From positions 1-64,000 of the forward strand of contig JAJYLZ010000001.1 of the NCBI GenBank assembly GCA_021787395.1: a stretch of 64,000 nucleotides of DNA, given 5' to 3'. Within the stretch, counting starts at the first letter, position 1, and each line of letters begins with the position of its first letter. Origin of the DNA: Chloroflexota bacterium (GTDB lineage Bacteria; Chloroflexota; Limnocylindria; Limnocylindrales; CSP1-4). Below the pieces are notes generated by a model. It worked only from the letters and a program-made list of their open reading frames with translations. It did no database searches and was not told where the DNA came from. The position numbers and the translations under genes are program-made. Shown here piece by piece: positions 15,995 through 24,997 of this stretch.

Positions 15995-18109
15995 CTACCG
16001 GCCGGCGCGGTTCCTCGGCGGTGCGGGCAGCCTGCGCTCGCCCTTGACCAGGTAGTGGTCGAACCAGTCGCGGACCTGGACCAGATTCTCCGCACGCCGG
16101 AACGGCGTGCCCCCGCGGGTCAGCTCGTGGCTCTCGTCGGGGACCCGCATGAAGCGCACCGGGCGGTGCAGCGAGCGGAGCACCGTGAACAGGGCCTCGG
16201 CCTGCCCGACGGTGCACCGCAGGTCCCGCTCGGCGTGCTGGATGAGCAGCGGCGTCCGGACGTTCGGGGCGAGGGAGATCGGCGAGATGGACCAGAAGTA
16301 GCCGGGGTCCTCCCAGGGCAGCCGGCCGAACTCCACCCGCGCCCATTCGCCGCCCGAGATGTCGCCGGTCAGGAACAGCATCCCCATGTCGGCCACCGAG
16401 CGGCAGGTGACCGCTGCCCGGAACCGGTCCGTGCGGCCCACGATCCAGTTGGTCAGGTAGCCGCCGTAGGAGCCGCCCGTGACGCCCAGGCGCCCCGGGT
16501 CGGCCAGGCCGTCCGCCACCGCCTGGTCCACGCCGGCCATGACGTCGGCCATCGGCCCGTCGCCCCAGTCACCCATGTTGGCGCGGTTGAAGGCCTCGCC
16601 GTAGCCCTCCGAACCGCGCGGGTTGCAGGCGAGCACCGACACGCCGGCGCCGGCCAGGACCTGCCACTCCAGCACCGGGCTCCAGCCGTACAGCGTGTGC
16701 GGCCCCCCGTGGATCTCGACGACCATCGGCCGCGCGCCGTCACCGGCCGGGTACAGCCAGCCCCCGATCTCGCGGCCGTCGCTGGTCCAGCGCCGCTCGA
16801 CCGGCTCCACCCACGCGATGTCCGCCTGGGCGTCCGCGTTGAGCGCGGAGACCGCGCGCGGGGTCCGGGCGCGACCCCTGCCCGCGTCGAGCGCGTGAAT
16901 CTCGGGCAGCCGTGTCGGCGCCGAGACCACCGCGGCCACCACGTCGCGGCCATCGACGACGGCCGCGTCCCAGCCCGACAGGTAGTGCCGGCCCTGGGTG
17001 AGGCGCTCGGGCTCGCGGTCGGCGGCCAGCGGAACGCGCCACAGCTCGAAGCTGCCGTCCACGGGCGCGGTGAACAGGACGGACGCGCCGTCGGCGGCCA
17101 CCGAGATGTGGGCGTCCTCGCCCATCGTGACGTCGCTGTTCATGCTCGCGTCCGGCTTGAGCTCGCTGCGGGCCAGCAGGTCCGTGCCCGCGCGCGCCTC
17201 GGAGCCGTCGGCGGCGAACCGCCAGATGCCGGTGCGGAACCCGACGCGCGGGAACCGGTCGCCGAGCGCGACGATCGCGGCCCCGTCGGGGGTCCACGCG
17301 GGGCGCCAGAACACCGCGTCGGCGCCGCCGGCCACGGTGGTGACCTGGCCCGTGGACACCTCGACCGTCAGCACCGAGCGGCGGTCGTGGGTGTCGGGCG
17401 ACTGGTGCCGGTTGGCGGCGAACGCGATCCGGGCCCCGTCCGGCGACCACGCGGGATCGGCCGTCGGCGTCGGGCCGGCGATCAGCAGGCGGGCCGCGCC
17501 CGTGGTCGCGTCAACGAGCCAGAGGTGGGCGTCCTCGTCGTCGATGAACCCCTTGCCGTTGTACTGGTAGCCCAGCTTGTCGATGTAGCGGTAGTCCGAG
17601 AGGGGCGTCTCGCCGGGCTTGGGCGGGGCCGGCCGGCCGCGCCGGCGGGATTCGGCCTCCAGCTCGGCGCCCAGCGAGGACGACAGGACGGCGAGCCTGG
17701 AGCCGTCGGGCGACCAGGTGAAGCCCGACACGCCCCGGGGCAGGTCCGTCAGCCGGCGGGCCTCGCCGCCGTCAAGCGGCAGCAGGTGCACCTGCACCTG
17801 GTCCCGGCGGACCTTGAGCGCCTCGCGCTTGGGCTCGTCCTCGACCTTCGTGCGCCGGTCGGAGAGGAACGCGAGCGTCCGGCCGTCGGGCGAGAACCGC
17901 GGATGGGCGTCGGAGCGCGGCCCGTACGTGAGGCGGCGCGCCGGGGCGGAGCCGTCGGTCGGGGCGAGCCAGACGGACGTCCGGTAGCCGTCCCTGCCGA
18001 CGGCGGATCGGGTGACGGTGAAGGCGACCCAGCGGCCGTCCGGCGAGACGCGCGGATCGGCGGGGACGTGCAGGCGGTACAGGTCGTCGGGCTGGGCGGG
18101 ACGGGGCAC
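15995..18109 (-). CDS. S9 family peptidase (dipeptidyl-peptidase/acylaminoacyl-peptidase type)
   Basis: 704-aa serine peptidase. The N-terminal propeller has many YTFTPDG-like strands (DPRVSPDGRWVAFTV, DPAWSPDGARIAF), and the C-terminal catalytic domain has HGGPH, the elbow GVTGGSYGG, the acid region HAERDLRC and His in PDESHEL. Size and order match archaeal and bacterial acylaminoacyl peptidases. GTG 18109 is preceded at 4 nt by GGAGGA. No secretion signal is seen. It converges on the alpha/beta hydrolase and is divergent from the ligase-like gene. Confidence 0.9.
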   Translation of the reverse strand: MPRPAQPDDLYRLHVPADPRVSPDGRWVAFTVTRSAVGRDGYRTSVWLAPTDGSAPARRLTYGPRSDAHPRFSPDGRTLAFLSDRRTKVEDEPKREALKVRRDQVQVHLLPLDGGEARRLTDLPRGVSGFTWSPDGSRLAVLSSSLGAELEAESRRRGRPAPPKPGETPLSDYRYIDKLGYQYNGKGFIDDEDAHLWLVDATTGAARLLIAGPTPTADPAWSPDGARIAFAANRHQSPDTHDRRSVLTVEVSTGQVTTVAGGADAVFWRPAWTPDGAAIVALGDRFPRVGFRTGIWRFAADGSEARAGTDLLARSELKPDASMNSDVTMGEDAHISVAADGASVLFTAPVDGSFELWRVPLAADREPERLTQGRHYLSGWDAAVVDGRDVVAAVVSAPTRLPEIHALDAGRGRARTPRAVSALNADAQADIAWVEPVERRWTSDGREIGGWLYPAGDGARPMVVEIHGGPHTLYGWSPVLEWQVLAGAGVSVLACNPRGSEGYGEAFNRANMGDWGDGPMADVMAGVDQAVADGLADPGRLGVTGGSYGGYLTNWIVGRTDRFRAAVTCRSVADMGMLFLTGDISGGEWARVEFGRLPWEDPGYFWSISPISLAPNVRTPLLIQHAERDLRCTVGQAEALFTVLRSLHRPVRFMRVPDESHELTRGGTPFRRAENLVQVRDWFDHYLVKGERRLPAPPRNRAGR

Positions 18110-18256
18110 GGGGTCCTCCGGGTGCGCTCGGGCGGCGTGGCGGTCTGGGGCCCGACCGGCGCGTGATGCGCGGCCAGTCTAGCCCCGAGCGAGGGGCGGC
18201 TCGACCCGGTTCCCCTCCGCGGGCCCCGGCGCGAGCGGGGACGCGGCCGCCCCGAC

Positions 18257-18262
18257 TACCAT
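18257..18262 (+). promoter_or_regulatory. -10 hexamer for the ligase-like gene
   Basis: TACCAT ending 6 nt before ATG 18269 with no Shine-Dalgarno between. It is one of several TANNNT-N6-ATG arrangements in the window. Confidence 0.5.
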
Positions 18263-18268
18263 CGGCGG

Positions 18269-18991
18269 ATGGCCGACCAGCTGTCCCTGGGCCTCGATCC
18301 CGCCGTGCCGCGCGCGAGCGGCGTGGCCCCCATGTGGCCGGTGCCCCGTCGTGAGCCGTTCGACTCGGCCGACCACGTCTTCGAGCCCGCCTGGGGCGGC
18401 CACCGCGTCCTCGCCTTCCTCGAGCCCGGCGGCGGCCTGCGCGCGGTCGACGCGACCGGCCTGGACCTGGCGCCGCTCCTCCCGGAGCTCCAGGGGCTGC
18501 GCGGGCAGGTGTCCGCGAGGTCGGCGGTGCTCGACGGCGAGTTGGTGGCCGTGGACGGGCGCGGCCGGGCGGACGCTGCGGCGCTCCGGAGGCGACTCGC
18601 CGGCGACCCGGGTCGGCCCGTCACGCTGCTCGCGTTCGACCTGCTCCACCACGAGGGCACCTGGCTGACCGGCAGGCCCCTCGAGGCCCGGCGCGCCTTG
18701 CTGCGCAACGTGCTCGCCGACGGCGACGCCGCGATGGTGGTGCCGATGGTGGCGGGTGAGGGCCGGGCGCTCTACGCCGCCGTGGCCGCGCAGGGCATCT
18801 GGGGCGTCCTGGCCCGGGCCCGCACGAGTCCCTACCTGCCCGGCGTCCGGAGCCGCCTGTGGCGCGTGGTCGCGGTGCGCCCGGCCGGGTCGGGGGCCGA
18901 GGGAGCGGCGCCCGAGCCCGAGGAGGAGCCCACCCGGCCGTCGACGCCCGTGCTCGCGGTGCTTCGCCGGCTGCCGCTCGACTTCGAGTAG
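18269..18991 (+). CDS. ATP-dependent DNA ligase adenylation-domain homologue, active-site lysine lost
   Basis: 240-aa protein that aligns by eye over the whole LigD-type adenylation domain. FEPAWGGHR stands where EPKWDGYR is expected, VLDGELVAVDG is motif III, LLAFDLLHHEG is motif IIIa, and GVLARARTSPYLPGVRSR matches motif IV through the linker before motif V. The adenylated Lys of motif I is Ala, its Asp is Gly, the motif IV Lys is Arg and motif V lacks its lysines. There is no OB-fold, polymerase or nuclease domain. Ligase chemistry is therefore unlikely; a DNA-binding or regulatory role, or decay, is possible. The intact reading frame argues against simple decay. Confidence 0.75.
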   Translation: MADQLSLGLDPAVPRASGVAPMWPVPRREPFDSADHVFEPAWGGHRVLAFLEPGGGLRAVDATGLDLAPLLPELQGLRGQVSARSAVLDGELVAVDGRGRADAAALRRRLAGDPGRPVTLLAFDLLHHEGTWLTGRPLEARRALLRNVLADGDAAMVVPMVAGEGRALYAAVAAQGIWGVLARARTSPYLPGVRSRLWRVVAVRPAGSGAEGAAPEPEEEPTRPSTPVLAVLRRLPLDFE

Positions 18992-19055
18992 CCGCGCGGT
19001 TCGTCTGCGGTCGAGGCGGACCGCGCCGCGACGGCAGGCCACCGGCCGGCGCCGG

Positions 19056-20369
19056 TCAGGCGCCCCGGAGGGCCCGCCAGAACGTCCGCGGCGTGAGCGG
19101 CTGCCCGTACATCACCACGCCCGCGCGGTAGACGCGGACGGCCAGGAGCGTGGCCAGCGGGACCGTGAGCGCGAGCAGGCCGACCGAGAGCACCAGCTCC
19201 CACGGCTGCACCCGCCCGACGGCGAGCCTCGACAGCATGACGAACGGGCTCCACAGGGGCACGTACGACGCGAGGCGGATGGTCCAGGAGGTGCTCCCCG
19301 ACAGCGCCAGCACCGCCGGGAAGTAGCCCGCGACCGCCGGGATCGACAGCGGCAGGGCCACCGTCTGCAGGTCCTCCTCGCGCGACAGGAGGGAGCCCGC
19401 CGCTGCGTACAGCGACGCGTAGAGGGCGAACCCGAGCACGAAGTAGCCGAGGAACGCCAGCAGGAGGCCGGGCGACAGGGCCGACAGCGAGGCCCCCGTC
19501 CCCGCGTCGGGGCCCAGCAGGGCGTCGCCGATGCTCCCCGACCCGAGCAGCGCGACGACTGCCGGCATCAGGACCAGGACGACCTGCGCCAGGCCCGCGA
19601 GGCCGATGCCGAGGATCTTGCCCGCCACGAGCTGCGGGGCCGTGGCGGCCGAGATGAGGAGCTCCATCACCCGGCTGGACTTCTCGGCCACGACGCCCGA
19701 CGCCACCCACAGCCCGTAGAACACGAGGGTGAGGAAGGACAGCACCACGAACACGATGCCGACGATCCGGCGGCTGGCGTAGTCGGCGGCGTCGAACGCC
19801 ACGCTGCCGCTCGCGCCCGCGGCTGACGCCCCGGCGTCGAGAACGCTGAACGTCGGCGTGACGAACGGGCGCGTGGCGCCGGGGTTCGCCCTCGTCCAGT
19901 CGAGCACGCCCACGGCGAACGCCCCGATCTGGAGCAGCTGGGCCCGATCGGCGCTCAGCGCCCCCGTGTTGAAGACCGTGAAGGCCAGACCCCCGTGGGC
20001 GTCACGGGACACGGTCATGGACGCCACCAGCCCGCCGTCGCGCACGGCCTGGACGGCGGCCCCAGCATCGCCGTAGACGACGAAGTCGAACACCTTGCCG
20101 CCACCTGCGCCGTTGCCCGCCGGCGCGTCCAGGAACGTGCCCAGCGTGGTGACAGCCTCTTGGGCCAGGCCGGGCTCCCCCGAGCTGACCGCCACCCGGG
20201 AGATCGTCGCCTGGTCCACGAGGCGGACGCCGAGCGGGATGAGCGCGACCACGACCGCGAGGCCGGCCAGCAGCAGCGTGGAGAAGACGAACGCCCGGGA
20301 CCGCGTCCGCTCCGAGAACTCCCGGCGGGCGACCAGCCAGGCGTTGCCGAGCGCCGTGCCGGGCCTCAT
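19056..20369 (-). CDS. ABC-2 permease, NatB-like
   Basis: 437-aa membrane protein. It has an N-terminal anchor (FVFSTLLLAGLAVVVALIPLGV), a large extracytoplasmic domain of about 150 residues and several C-terminal membrane helices (IVFVVLSFLTLVFYGLWVA onward). This layout matches NatB/YhaP-type permeases of the ABC-2 family. The ATG 20369 start overlaps the ATPase stop by 4 bp. It forms an exporter with the NatA-like ATPase encoded upstream. Na+ or another small substrate is possible but cannot be shown. Confidence 0.87.
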   Translation of the reverse strand: MRPGTALGNAWLVARREFSERTRSRAFVFSTLLLAGLAVVVALIPLGVRLVDQATISRVAVSSGEPGLAQEAVTTLGTFLDAPAGNGAGGGKVFDFVVYGDAGAAVQAVRDGGLVASMTVSRDAHGGLAFTVFNTGALSADRAQLLQIGAFAVGVLDWTRANPGATRPFVTPTFSVLDAGASAAGASGSVAFDAADYASRRIVGIVFVVLSFLTLVFYGLWVASGVVAEKSSRVMELLISAATAPQLVAGKILGIGLAGLAQVVLVLMPAVVALLGSGSIGDALLGPDAGTGASLSALSPGLLLAFLGYFVLGFALYASLYAAAGSLLSREEDLQTVALPLSIPAVAGYFPAVLALSGSTSWTIRLASYVPLWSPFVMLSRLAVGRVQPWELVLSVGLLALTVPLATLLAVRVYRAGVVMYGQPLTPRTFWRALRGA

Positions 20370-21313
20370 GCGGCGCCCTCCGCCACCGGCGCGAGGTGGA
20401 CCTCCTCGTCGGCGGGCCGGCCGACGTGGTCGATGAACACCTGCTCGAGGGACGGGTCGGCCACCTCGAAGTGGAGGACGCGGGCCCCGGCGGCCACCGC
20501 CGCGGCCAGCACGGCATCGGGCTCGACGCCCGTGTCGAGCTCGACCGTCGTGCGGTCCATGCCGGCGGAGATGACGCTGGCCCCCGGCACGCCCGCCAGC
20601 CACGGCAGGCGGTGGTCCCCGGCGACGGCGATGCGCACCGTCCGCCGTCCGGTCGAGCGCCGCACCTCGCGGATCGGGCCGCCGACCACCATGCGGCCGC
20701 GGTCGACGATCGCCACGGACTCGCACAGCGCCTCGGCCACCTCCATCTGGTGCGTGGAGAAGACCACCGTGCGGCCCCGGTCGCGCAGCTCCAGGAACGC
20801 CTCGCGGAGGAGCGCCACGTTGACCGGGTCGAGGCCCGTGAACGGCTCGTCCATGAGCAGCACGGCCGGGTCGTGGAGGACCGCCGCGATGAACTGGATC
20901 TTCTGCTGGTTGCCCTTGGACAGCTGTTCCGCGCGGCGGCCGGCGAGGTCCTCGGCGCGGAACCGGCGGAGCCAGGCCAGCGCCTCTCGGCGGGCCCGGT
21001 CGGGCGGCAGCCCGTGGAGCCCGGCGAAGAACACCAGCTCGTCGAGGACCCGCATCCGCGGGTAGAGCCCGCGCTCCTCGGGCAGGTAGCCGAAGGTCGA
21101 GCGGGGCAGGCGGCGGCTCTCGGCCCCGCGCCAGGTGACGGTGCCGGCGTCCGCCTCGAGAACCCCCAGGGCGATCCGCATCGTCGTGGTCTTGCCGGCG
21201 CCGTTGGCGCCCAGGAAGCCGAAGACCTGTCCCGGGGCGACCTCGAACGTCAGGTCGTCCAGGGCGACCACGGACCCGAACCGTTTCGTGAGGCGGTTGA
21301 CCACGAGCGACAT
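20366..21313 (-). CDS. ABC transporter ATPase, NatA-like
   Basis: 315-aa ATPase with Walker A GANGAGKTTT, signature LSKGNQQKIQ, Walker B VLLMDEPFTGLD and H-loop STHQME. The C-terminal domain of about 100 residues is typical of NatA/YhaQ. I place the start at ATG 21313 (MSLVVNRLTKRFG), not the ORF-track start at 21757. It is the family start, and TATGCT lies 8 nt upstream on the minus strand, so the message may be leaderless. It is coupled to the permease by an ATGA overlap. Confidence 0.91.
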   Translation of the reverse strand: MSLVVNRLTKRFGSVVALDDLTFEVAPGQVFGFLGANGAGKTTTMRIALGVLEADAGTVTWRGAESRRLPRSTFGYLPEERGLYPRMRVLDELVFFAGLHGLPPDRARREALAWLRRFRAEDLAGRRAEQLSKGNQQKIQFIAAVLHDPAVLLMDEPFTGLDPVNVALLREAFLELRDRGRTVVFSTHQMEVAEALCESVAIVDRGRMVVGGPIREVRRSTGRRTVRIAVAGDHRLPWLAGVPGASVISAGMDRTTVELDTGVEPDAVLAAAVAAGARVLHFEVADPSLEQVFIDHVGRPADEEVHLAPVAEGAA

Positions 21314-21463
21314 GTGCCGCGAGCATAGCGGCCCGGGCGGGGGGTGCCTGTGGCACGATCGGGCTATGGGGCGCGACGCCCCGCCCGCGGCGGGCGCCGC
21401 GGAGGCGTTCCTCGGGACCGCCTGCCCGCCGGCGACGAGGCTGGACCGGAAGTCGGGCCGGAG

Positions 21464-21469
21464 TAGCAT
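21464..21469 (+). promoter_or_regulatory. -10 hexamer for the DUF971 gene
   Basis: TAGCAT ending 6 nt before ATG 21476, again the leaderless arrangement. No ribosome-binding site precedes the start. Confidence 0.5.
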
Positions 21470-21475
21470 CGTCGC

Positions 21476-21886
21476 ATGCAGGACGACACCAGGAACCGAC
21501 CCGTGCGGATCGATGCCGACCGGGCCGCCGGGACGCTCCGCCTCGAGTGGGCGGACGGGCACCAGACCACGTACGACACCGTCGCGCTCCGCTGGCTGTG
21601 CCCGTGCGCGTACTGCCGGGGCGAGGCCGGGCTGCCGGGCTGGCTCGACAGCAACCCGACCCTGACGCCGGACCAGACACGCCTGGTCGGCGTGGTGCTG
21701 GTGGGCAACTACGCGATCCAGCCCACCTGGGGCGACGGCCACGATTCGGGGTTCCACTCATTCGCGCTGCTCCGGGAGCAGTGCCCGTGCGACGCGTGCG
21801 CGGCCGATCGCGCACGGCAGCAGACGGGCGCAGGCGACCCGGCCGCCACGGCCGGCGACCGACACTGGCATGGAGGCAACCGATGA
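21476..21886 (+). CDS. DUF971 / GBBH-like N-terminal domain protein
   Basis: 136-aa small cytoplasmic protein of the DUF971 family, also seen as the N-terminal domain of gamma-butyrobetaine hydroxylases and fused to Mrp/ApbC ATPases. Characteristic features are LRLEWADGHQTTYDTVALRWLCPCAYCRG near the N-terminus and the VGNYAIQPTWGDGHDSG(F/I)HS core followed by LREQCPCDAC. The four clustered cysteines in two CPCxxC groups could bind Zn or Fe-S; that is inference. The stop overlaps the next gene (ATGA). Molecular role unknown. Confidence 0.87.
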   Translation: MQDDTRNRPVRIDADRAAGTLRLEWADGHQTTYDTVALRWLCPCAYCRGEAGLPGWLDSNPTLTPDQTRLVGVVLVGNYAIQPTWGDGHDSGFHSFALLREQCPCDACAADRARQQTGAGDPAATAGDRHWHGGNR

Positions 21887-22227
21887 TCATCTCCACCGCA
21901 CCGTTCATCGCGGGGCACCGCACCGTCGAGACCAAGGGCCAGGTGTTCGGGCTCGTGGTCCGCAGCCGCGGCCTGGGCGGCAACCTGATGGCCGGCCTGC
22001 GGTCCATCGCCGGCGGCGAGATCCACGAGTACACGAGCCTGCTCGAGGACACCCGCCGTCAGGCCATCGACCGGATGGTCCAGAACGCCACCATGGTCGG
22101 CGCGAACGCGGTCATCTCGATGCGCTTCGATTCCTCGGAGCTGGCCGGGACGATGTCGGAGATCGTCGCCTACGGGACCGCGGTCGTGGTCACGCCCGAC
22201 GCGACGGCGCAGCAGCCGCTCGAGTAG
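21883..22227 (+). CDS. YbjQ family (DUF74) protein
   Basis: 114 aa, the usual length of the YbjQ family. Conserved features are VETKGQVFGLVVRSRGLGGN near the start, ARRQAIDRM-type helix text (EDTRRQAIDRMVQNA) and the C-terminal GANAVISMRFDSSE...EIVAYGTAVVV. Family members form small pentameric assemblies of unknown function. ATG 21883 is coupled to the DUF971 gene by a 4-bp overlap. No regulatory site of its own is seen. Confidence 0.9.
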   Translation: MIISTAPFIAGHRTVETKGQVFGLVVRSRGLGGNLMAGLRSIAGGEIHEYTSLLEDTRRQAIDRMVQNATMVGANAVISMRFDSSELAGTMSEIVAYGTAVVVTPDATAQQPLE

Positions 22228-22231
22228 GCCC

Positions 22232-22585
22232 GTGGGGGTCACGCTGGTCCGGGGGCTGATCGGCGGGTTCGGCGCCCTGCTCATGCTGTCCGGGATCGCC
22301 CTCGTGGCGGTCCCGGGCTCACACGGCGACCTGGTCAGCGCGCTGTTCCTGTTCGCACCCGGGGCGGTCCTGGTCGCGGCCGTGCTGCTGGAGCGCACCC
22401 GCTACCGCTCGCTCCACGCCGAGCTGTCGGGCGACGGGCACGGCCCGGGCGGCGGCGAGCCCGCGCTCCCGGATGGCCGGTTCCGGCCCACCGAGGAGCG
22501 GTTCGTGGACCCCACCACCGGTGTCCCGATGCGAGTGTGGGTGGACCCGGCGACCGGAGACCGGCGGTACGTCCCGGAGGGCTGA
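22232..22585 (+). CDS. Small two-helix membrane protein
   Basis: 117 aa, unrecognised. Two hydrophobic segments (residues about 5-28 and 35-52) are followed by a polar C-terminal tail. That tail ends RFVDPTTGVPMRVWVDPATGDRRYVPEG, a Pro/Asp/Tyr-rich motif seen at the ends of several small hypothetical proteins in high-GC genomes. GTG 22232 lies 4 bp after the ybjQ-like stop, so it is probably the third gene of that operon. Confidence 0.7.
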   Translation: MGVTLVRGLIGGFGALLMLSGIALVAVPGSHGDLVSALFLFAPGAVLVAAVLLERTRYRSLHAELSGDGHGPGGGEPALPDGRFRPTEERFVDPTTGVPMRVWVDPATGDRRYVPEG

Positions 22586-22828
22586 GAGGGTCTGCGCCGA
22601 CCGTCCGTCGCAGCCCGCCGGTGCCGTGCCGGCCCACCCGCCGCAGGCGCGATCGAGGGCTCCGTGCACGCCTCCAGGACGGCCGGGGGTGCTCCCGCCC
22701 GGGGGCGTCTCGGCCCTCGGAGAGTTCACGCGCGCGTGGTATGCTCCGGCACCCCGACCGGGACCGGGGACCGCCGCCGCGCCTACCGCGGACGGGCCCC
22801 CGCTCAGACCGCGACCCAGCTGAGGACC

Positions 22829-24997
22829 ATGGCCACCGTTCGCCCCGCCCCCGGACCCCGCGCCGCCCGTGGACGTCGGCGCCAGGCCCGCGATCAGCGG
22901 GCGCCGATCCTCAACCGCGAGCTGGCCTGGCTCGAGTTCAACGCCCGGGTCCTGCACGAGGCGCGCGACGCCCGCAACCCCCTGCTCGAGCGGGTCAAGT
23001 TCCTGGCGATCTTCGCGAGCAACCTCGACGAGTTCTTCCAGGTCCGCGTGTCGGGCCTGCGCCGCCAGGTCCGCGCCGGTGTCACGGCCGTCTCCGTCGA
23101 CGGCATGAACCCCTTCCAGCAGCTCGACGCCATCCGGGAGCGGGTCCGGACGCTGGTGGCGGAGCACTCCGAGATCTGGACGTCGATCCGCGAGCAGCTG
23201 GCGGCCGAGGGCGTCGCGATCCTCGACTACGACGAGGTCCCCGAGCACCACGAGGACCTGCGCCGGCGCTTCCACGACGAGATCTTCCCGGTGCTGACGC
23301 CGCTCGCGGTGGACCCCGGCCACCCGTTCCCGTACATCAGCACCCTCTCCCTCTCGATCGCCGTGGGCCTGCGGGACCCGGACACCGGGGAGATCCGCTT
23401 CGCGCGCGTCAAGATCCCACCCAGCCTGCCCCGCCTGTTCGCCGTGGAGCGCGACAAGTTCATCCTCCTCGACCAGGTCATCGAGGCCAACCTCGACGAG
23501 CTGTTCCGGGGCATGGACATCCTCGAGACCCACCTGTTCCGGGTGACCCGCGACGCGGACATCACGGTCGAGGAGGACGAGGCGGACGACCTGCTGCTCG
23601 CGATCGAGGAGGAGGTCCGTCGGCGGCGCTTCGGCGAGGCCGTGCGCCTCGAGGTGGAGCGGTCGATGCCGGAGGCGACCCGCGAGATCCTGACCAGGGG
23701 CATCGGCATCCGCGACGGCGACTGCTTCGAGATCGCCGGGATGCTCGACCTCACCGCGCTGTGGCAGCTCGTGGACCTCGACCGCCCGGATCTCAAGGCG
23801 CCGACGCACACGCCGGTCGTCCCGGCGCGCCTCCAGCCGCCAGGCGACGACGAGCCGATCGACGTGTTCGCCCAGATCCGGGCCGGCGACATCCTGGTCC
23901 ACCACCCGTACGAGTCGTTCACCGCATCCGTGGAGCGGTTCCTGATCCAGGCGGTCAACGATCCGGACGTCCTGACGATCAAGCAGACCCTGTACCGGAC
24001 CTCGGGCGACTCCCCCATCGTCCAGGCGCTGATCGACGCGGCGGGCCGCGGCAAGCAGGTGGTCGTCCTGGTCGAGATCAAGGCGCGCTTCGACGAGGCG
24101 AACAACATCGTCTGGGCCCGCAAGCTGGAGCAGGCCGGCGCCCACGTCGTGTACGGCGTCATCGGCCTCAAGACGCACAGCAAGGTCCTGCTGGTGGTCC
24201 GCCGCGAGGGCCCGGGCCTGCGCCGGTACGTCCACATCGGCACCGGCAACTACAACAGCAAGACCGCCCGCCTGTACGTGGACCTCGGGCTGCTCTCCTG
24301 CCGCGAGGAGCTGGGCGCCGACGTCACCGACCTGTTCAACACCCTCACCGGCCTGTCGCGCCAGCGCGTGTTCCGGCGCCTGCTGGTGGCGCCGATCACG
24401 CTGCGGACCCGCTTCCTCGAGCTGGTCGAGCGCGAGATCGGGTACGCGAGGGCCGGCCACCCCGCGAGGATCGTGCTCAAGGTCAACTCGCTGGTGGACA
24501 CCCAGGCGATCGAGGCCCTGTACGAGGCGTCGCGGGCCGGGGTGGACGTGGACCTGATTGTCCGGGGAGGCTGCTGCCTGGTGCCGGGGATCGCGGGAGT
24601 GTCCGACCGGATCCGCGCCCGCTCGATCATCGGCGAGTTCCTCGAGCACTCCCGGATCTGGATGTTCCACAACGGCGGGCGCCCCGAGTGGTTCATCGGC
24701 TCCGCCGACCTGATGGAGCGCAACCTCGACCGCCGCGTCGAGGTGGTAGTGCCGGTGGAGGACCACGGCCTCCAGGCCCGCCTCGCCCGGATCATCGAGG
24801 TGATGCTCGCGGACGACCGCCGCTCATGGCAGCTCCAGCCGGACGGCGCGTGGCTGCGCACCGAGGTGCTGGAGTCCCGCGAGGGATCGGTGGACACGTT
24901 CGCGGTCCTCAAGGACGACGCGGCCGCAGCAGCCTCCACGGCGACCGAGCCCGCGCACCCGCAGGCCAAGTCCGGATCGATGGACCCGCGGGCATGA
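22829..24997 (+). CDS. ppk1: Polyphosphate kinase 1
   Basis: 722-aa enzyme reversibly transferring the gamma-phosphate of ATP to polyphosphate. The N-terminal domain carries NRELAWLEFNARVLHEA and FLAIFASNLDEFF. The phospholipase-D-like half carries the phosphorylated His motif GLKTHSK, YVHIGTGNYN and the second His in EFLEHSRIWMF. Length is normal. ATG 22829 is chosen at the conserved start; the ORF-track extension to 22664 is Arg-rich leader. A TATGCT at 22740-22745 may be its -10. The stop overlaps the CYTH-CHAD start. Confidence 0.96.
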   Translation: MATVRPAPGPRAARGRRRQARDQRAPILNRELAWLEFNARVLHEARDARNPLLERVKFLAIFASNLDEFFQVRVSGLRRQVRAGVTAVSVDGMNPFQQLDAIRERVRTLVAEHSEIWTSIREQLAAEGVAILDYDEVPEHHEDLRRRFHDEIFPVLTPLAVDPGHPFPYISTLSLSIAVGLRDPDTGEIRFARVKIPPSLPRLFAVERDKFILLDQVIEANLDELFRGMDILETHLFRVTRDADITVEEDEADDLLLAIEEEVRRRRFGEAVRLEVERSMPEATREILTRGIGIRDGDCFEIAGMLDLTALWQLVDLDRPDLKAPTHTPVVPARLQPPGDDEPIDVFAQIRAGDILVHHPYESFTASVERFLIQAVNDPDVLTIKQTLYRTSGDSPIVQALIDAAGRGKQVVVLVEIKARFDEANNIVWARKLEQAGAHVVYGVIGLKTHSKVLLVVRREGPGLRRYVHIGTGNYNSKTARLYVDLGLLSCREELGADVTDLFNTLTGLSRQRVFRRLLVAPITLRTRFLELVEREIGYARAGHPARIVLKVNSLVDTQAIEALYEASRAGVDVDLIVRGGCCLVPGIAGVSDRIRARSIIGEFLEHSRIWMFHNGGRPEWFIGSADLMERNLDRRVEVVVPVEDHGLQARLARIIEVMLADDRRSWQLQPDGAWLRTEVLESREGSVDTFAVLKDDAAAAASTATEPAHPQAKSGSMDPRA

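Noticed and set aside
22724-22740. GTTCACG before ppk1 as a PHO box
   Set aside because: Only one heptamer is recognisable; the position 11 bp later does not match.
22537-24993. 1381-aa ORF start extending the CYTH-CHAD frame upstream through ppk1
   Set aside because: The upstream part is the +1 shadow of ppk1; the real start is ATG 24994 at the ATGA overlap.
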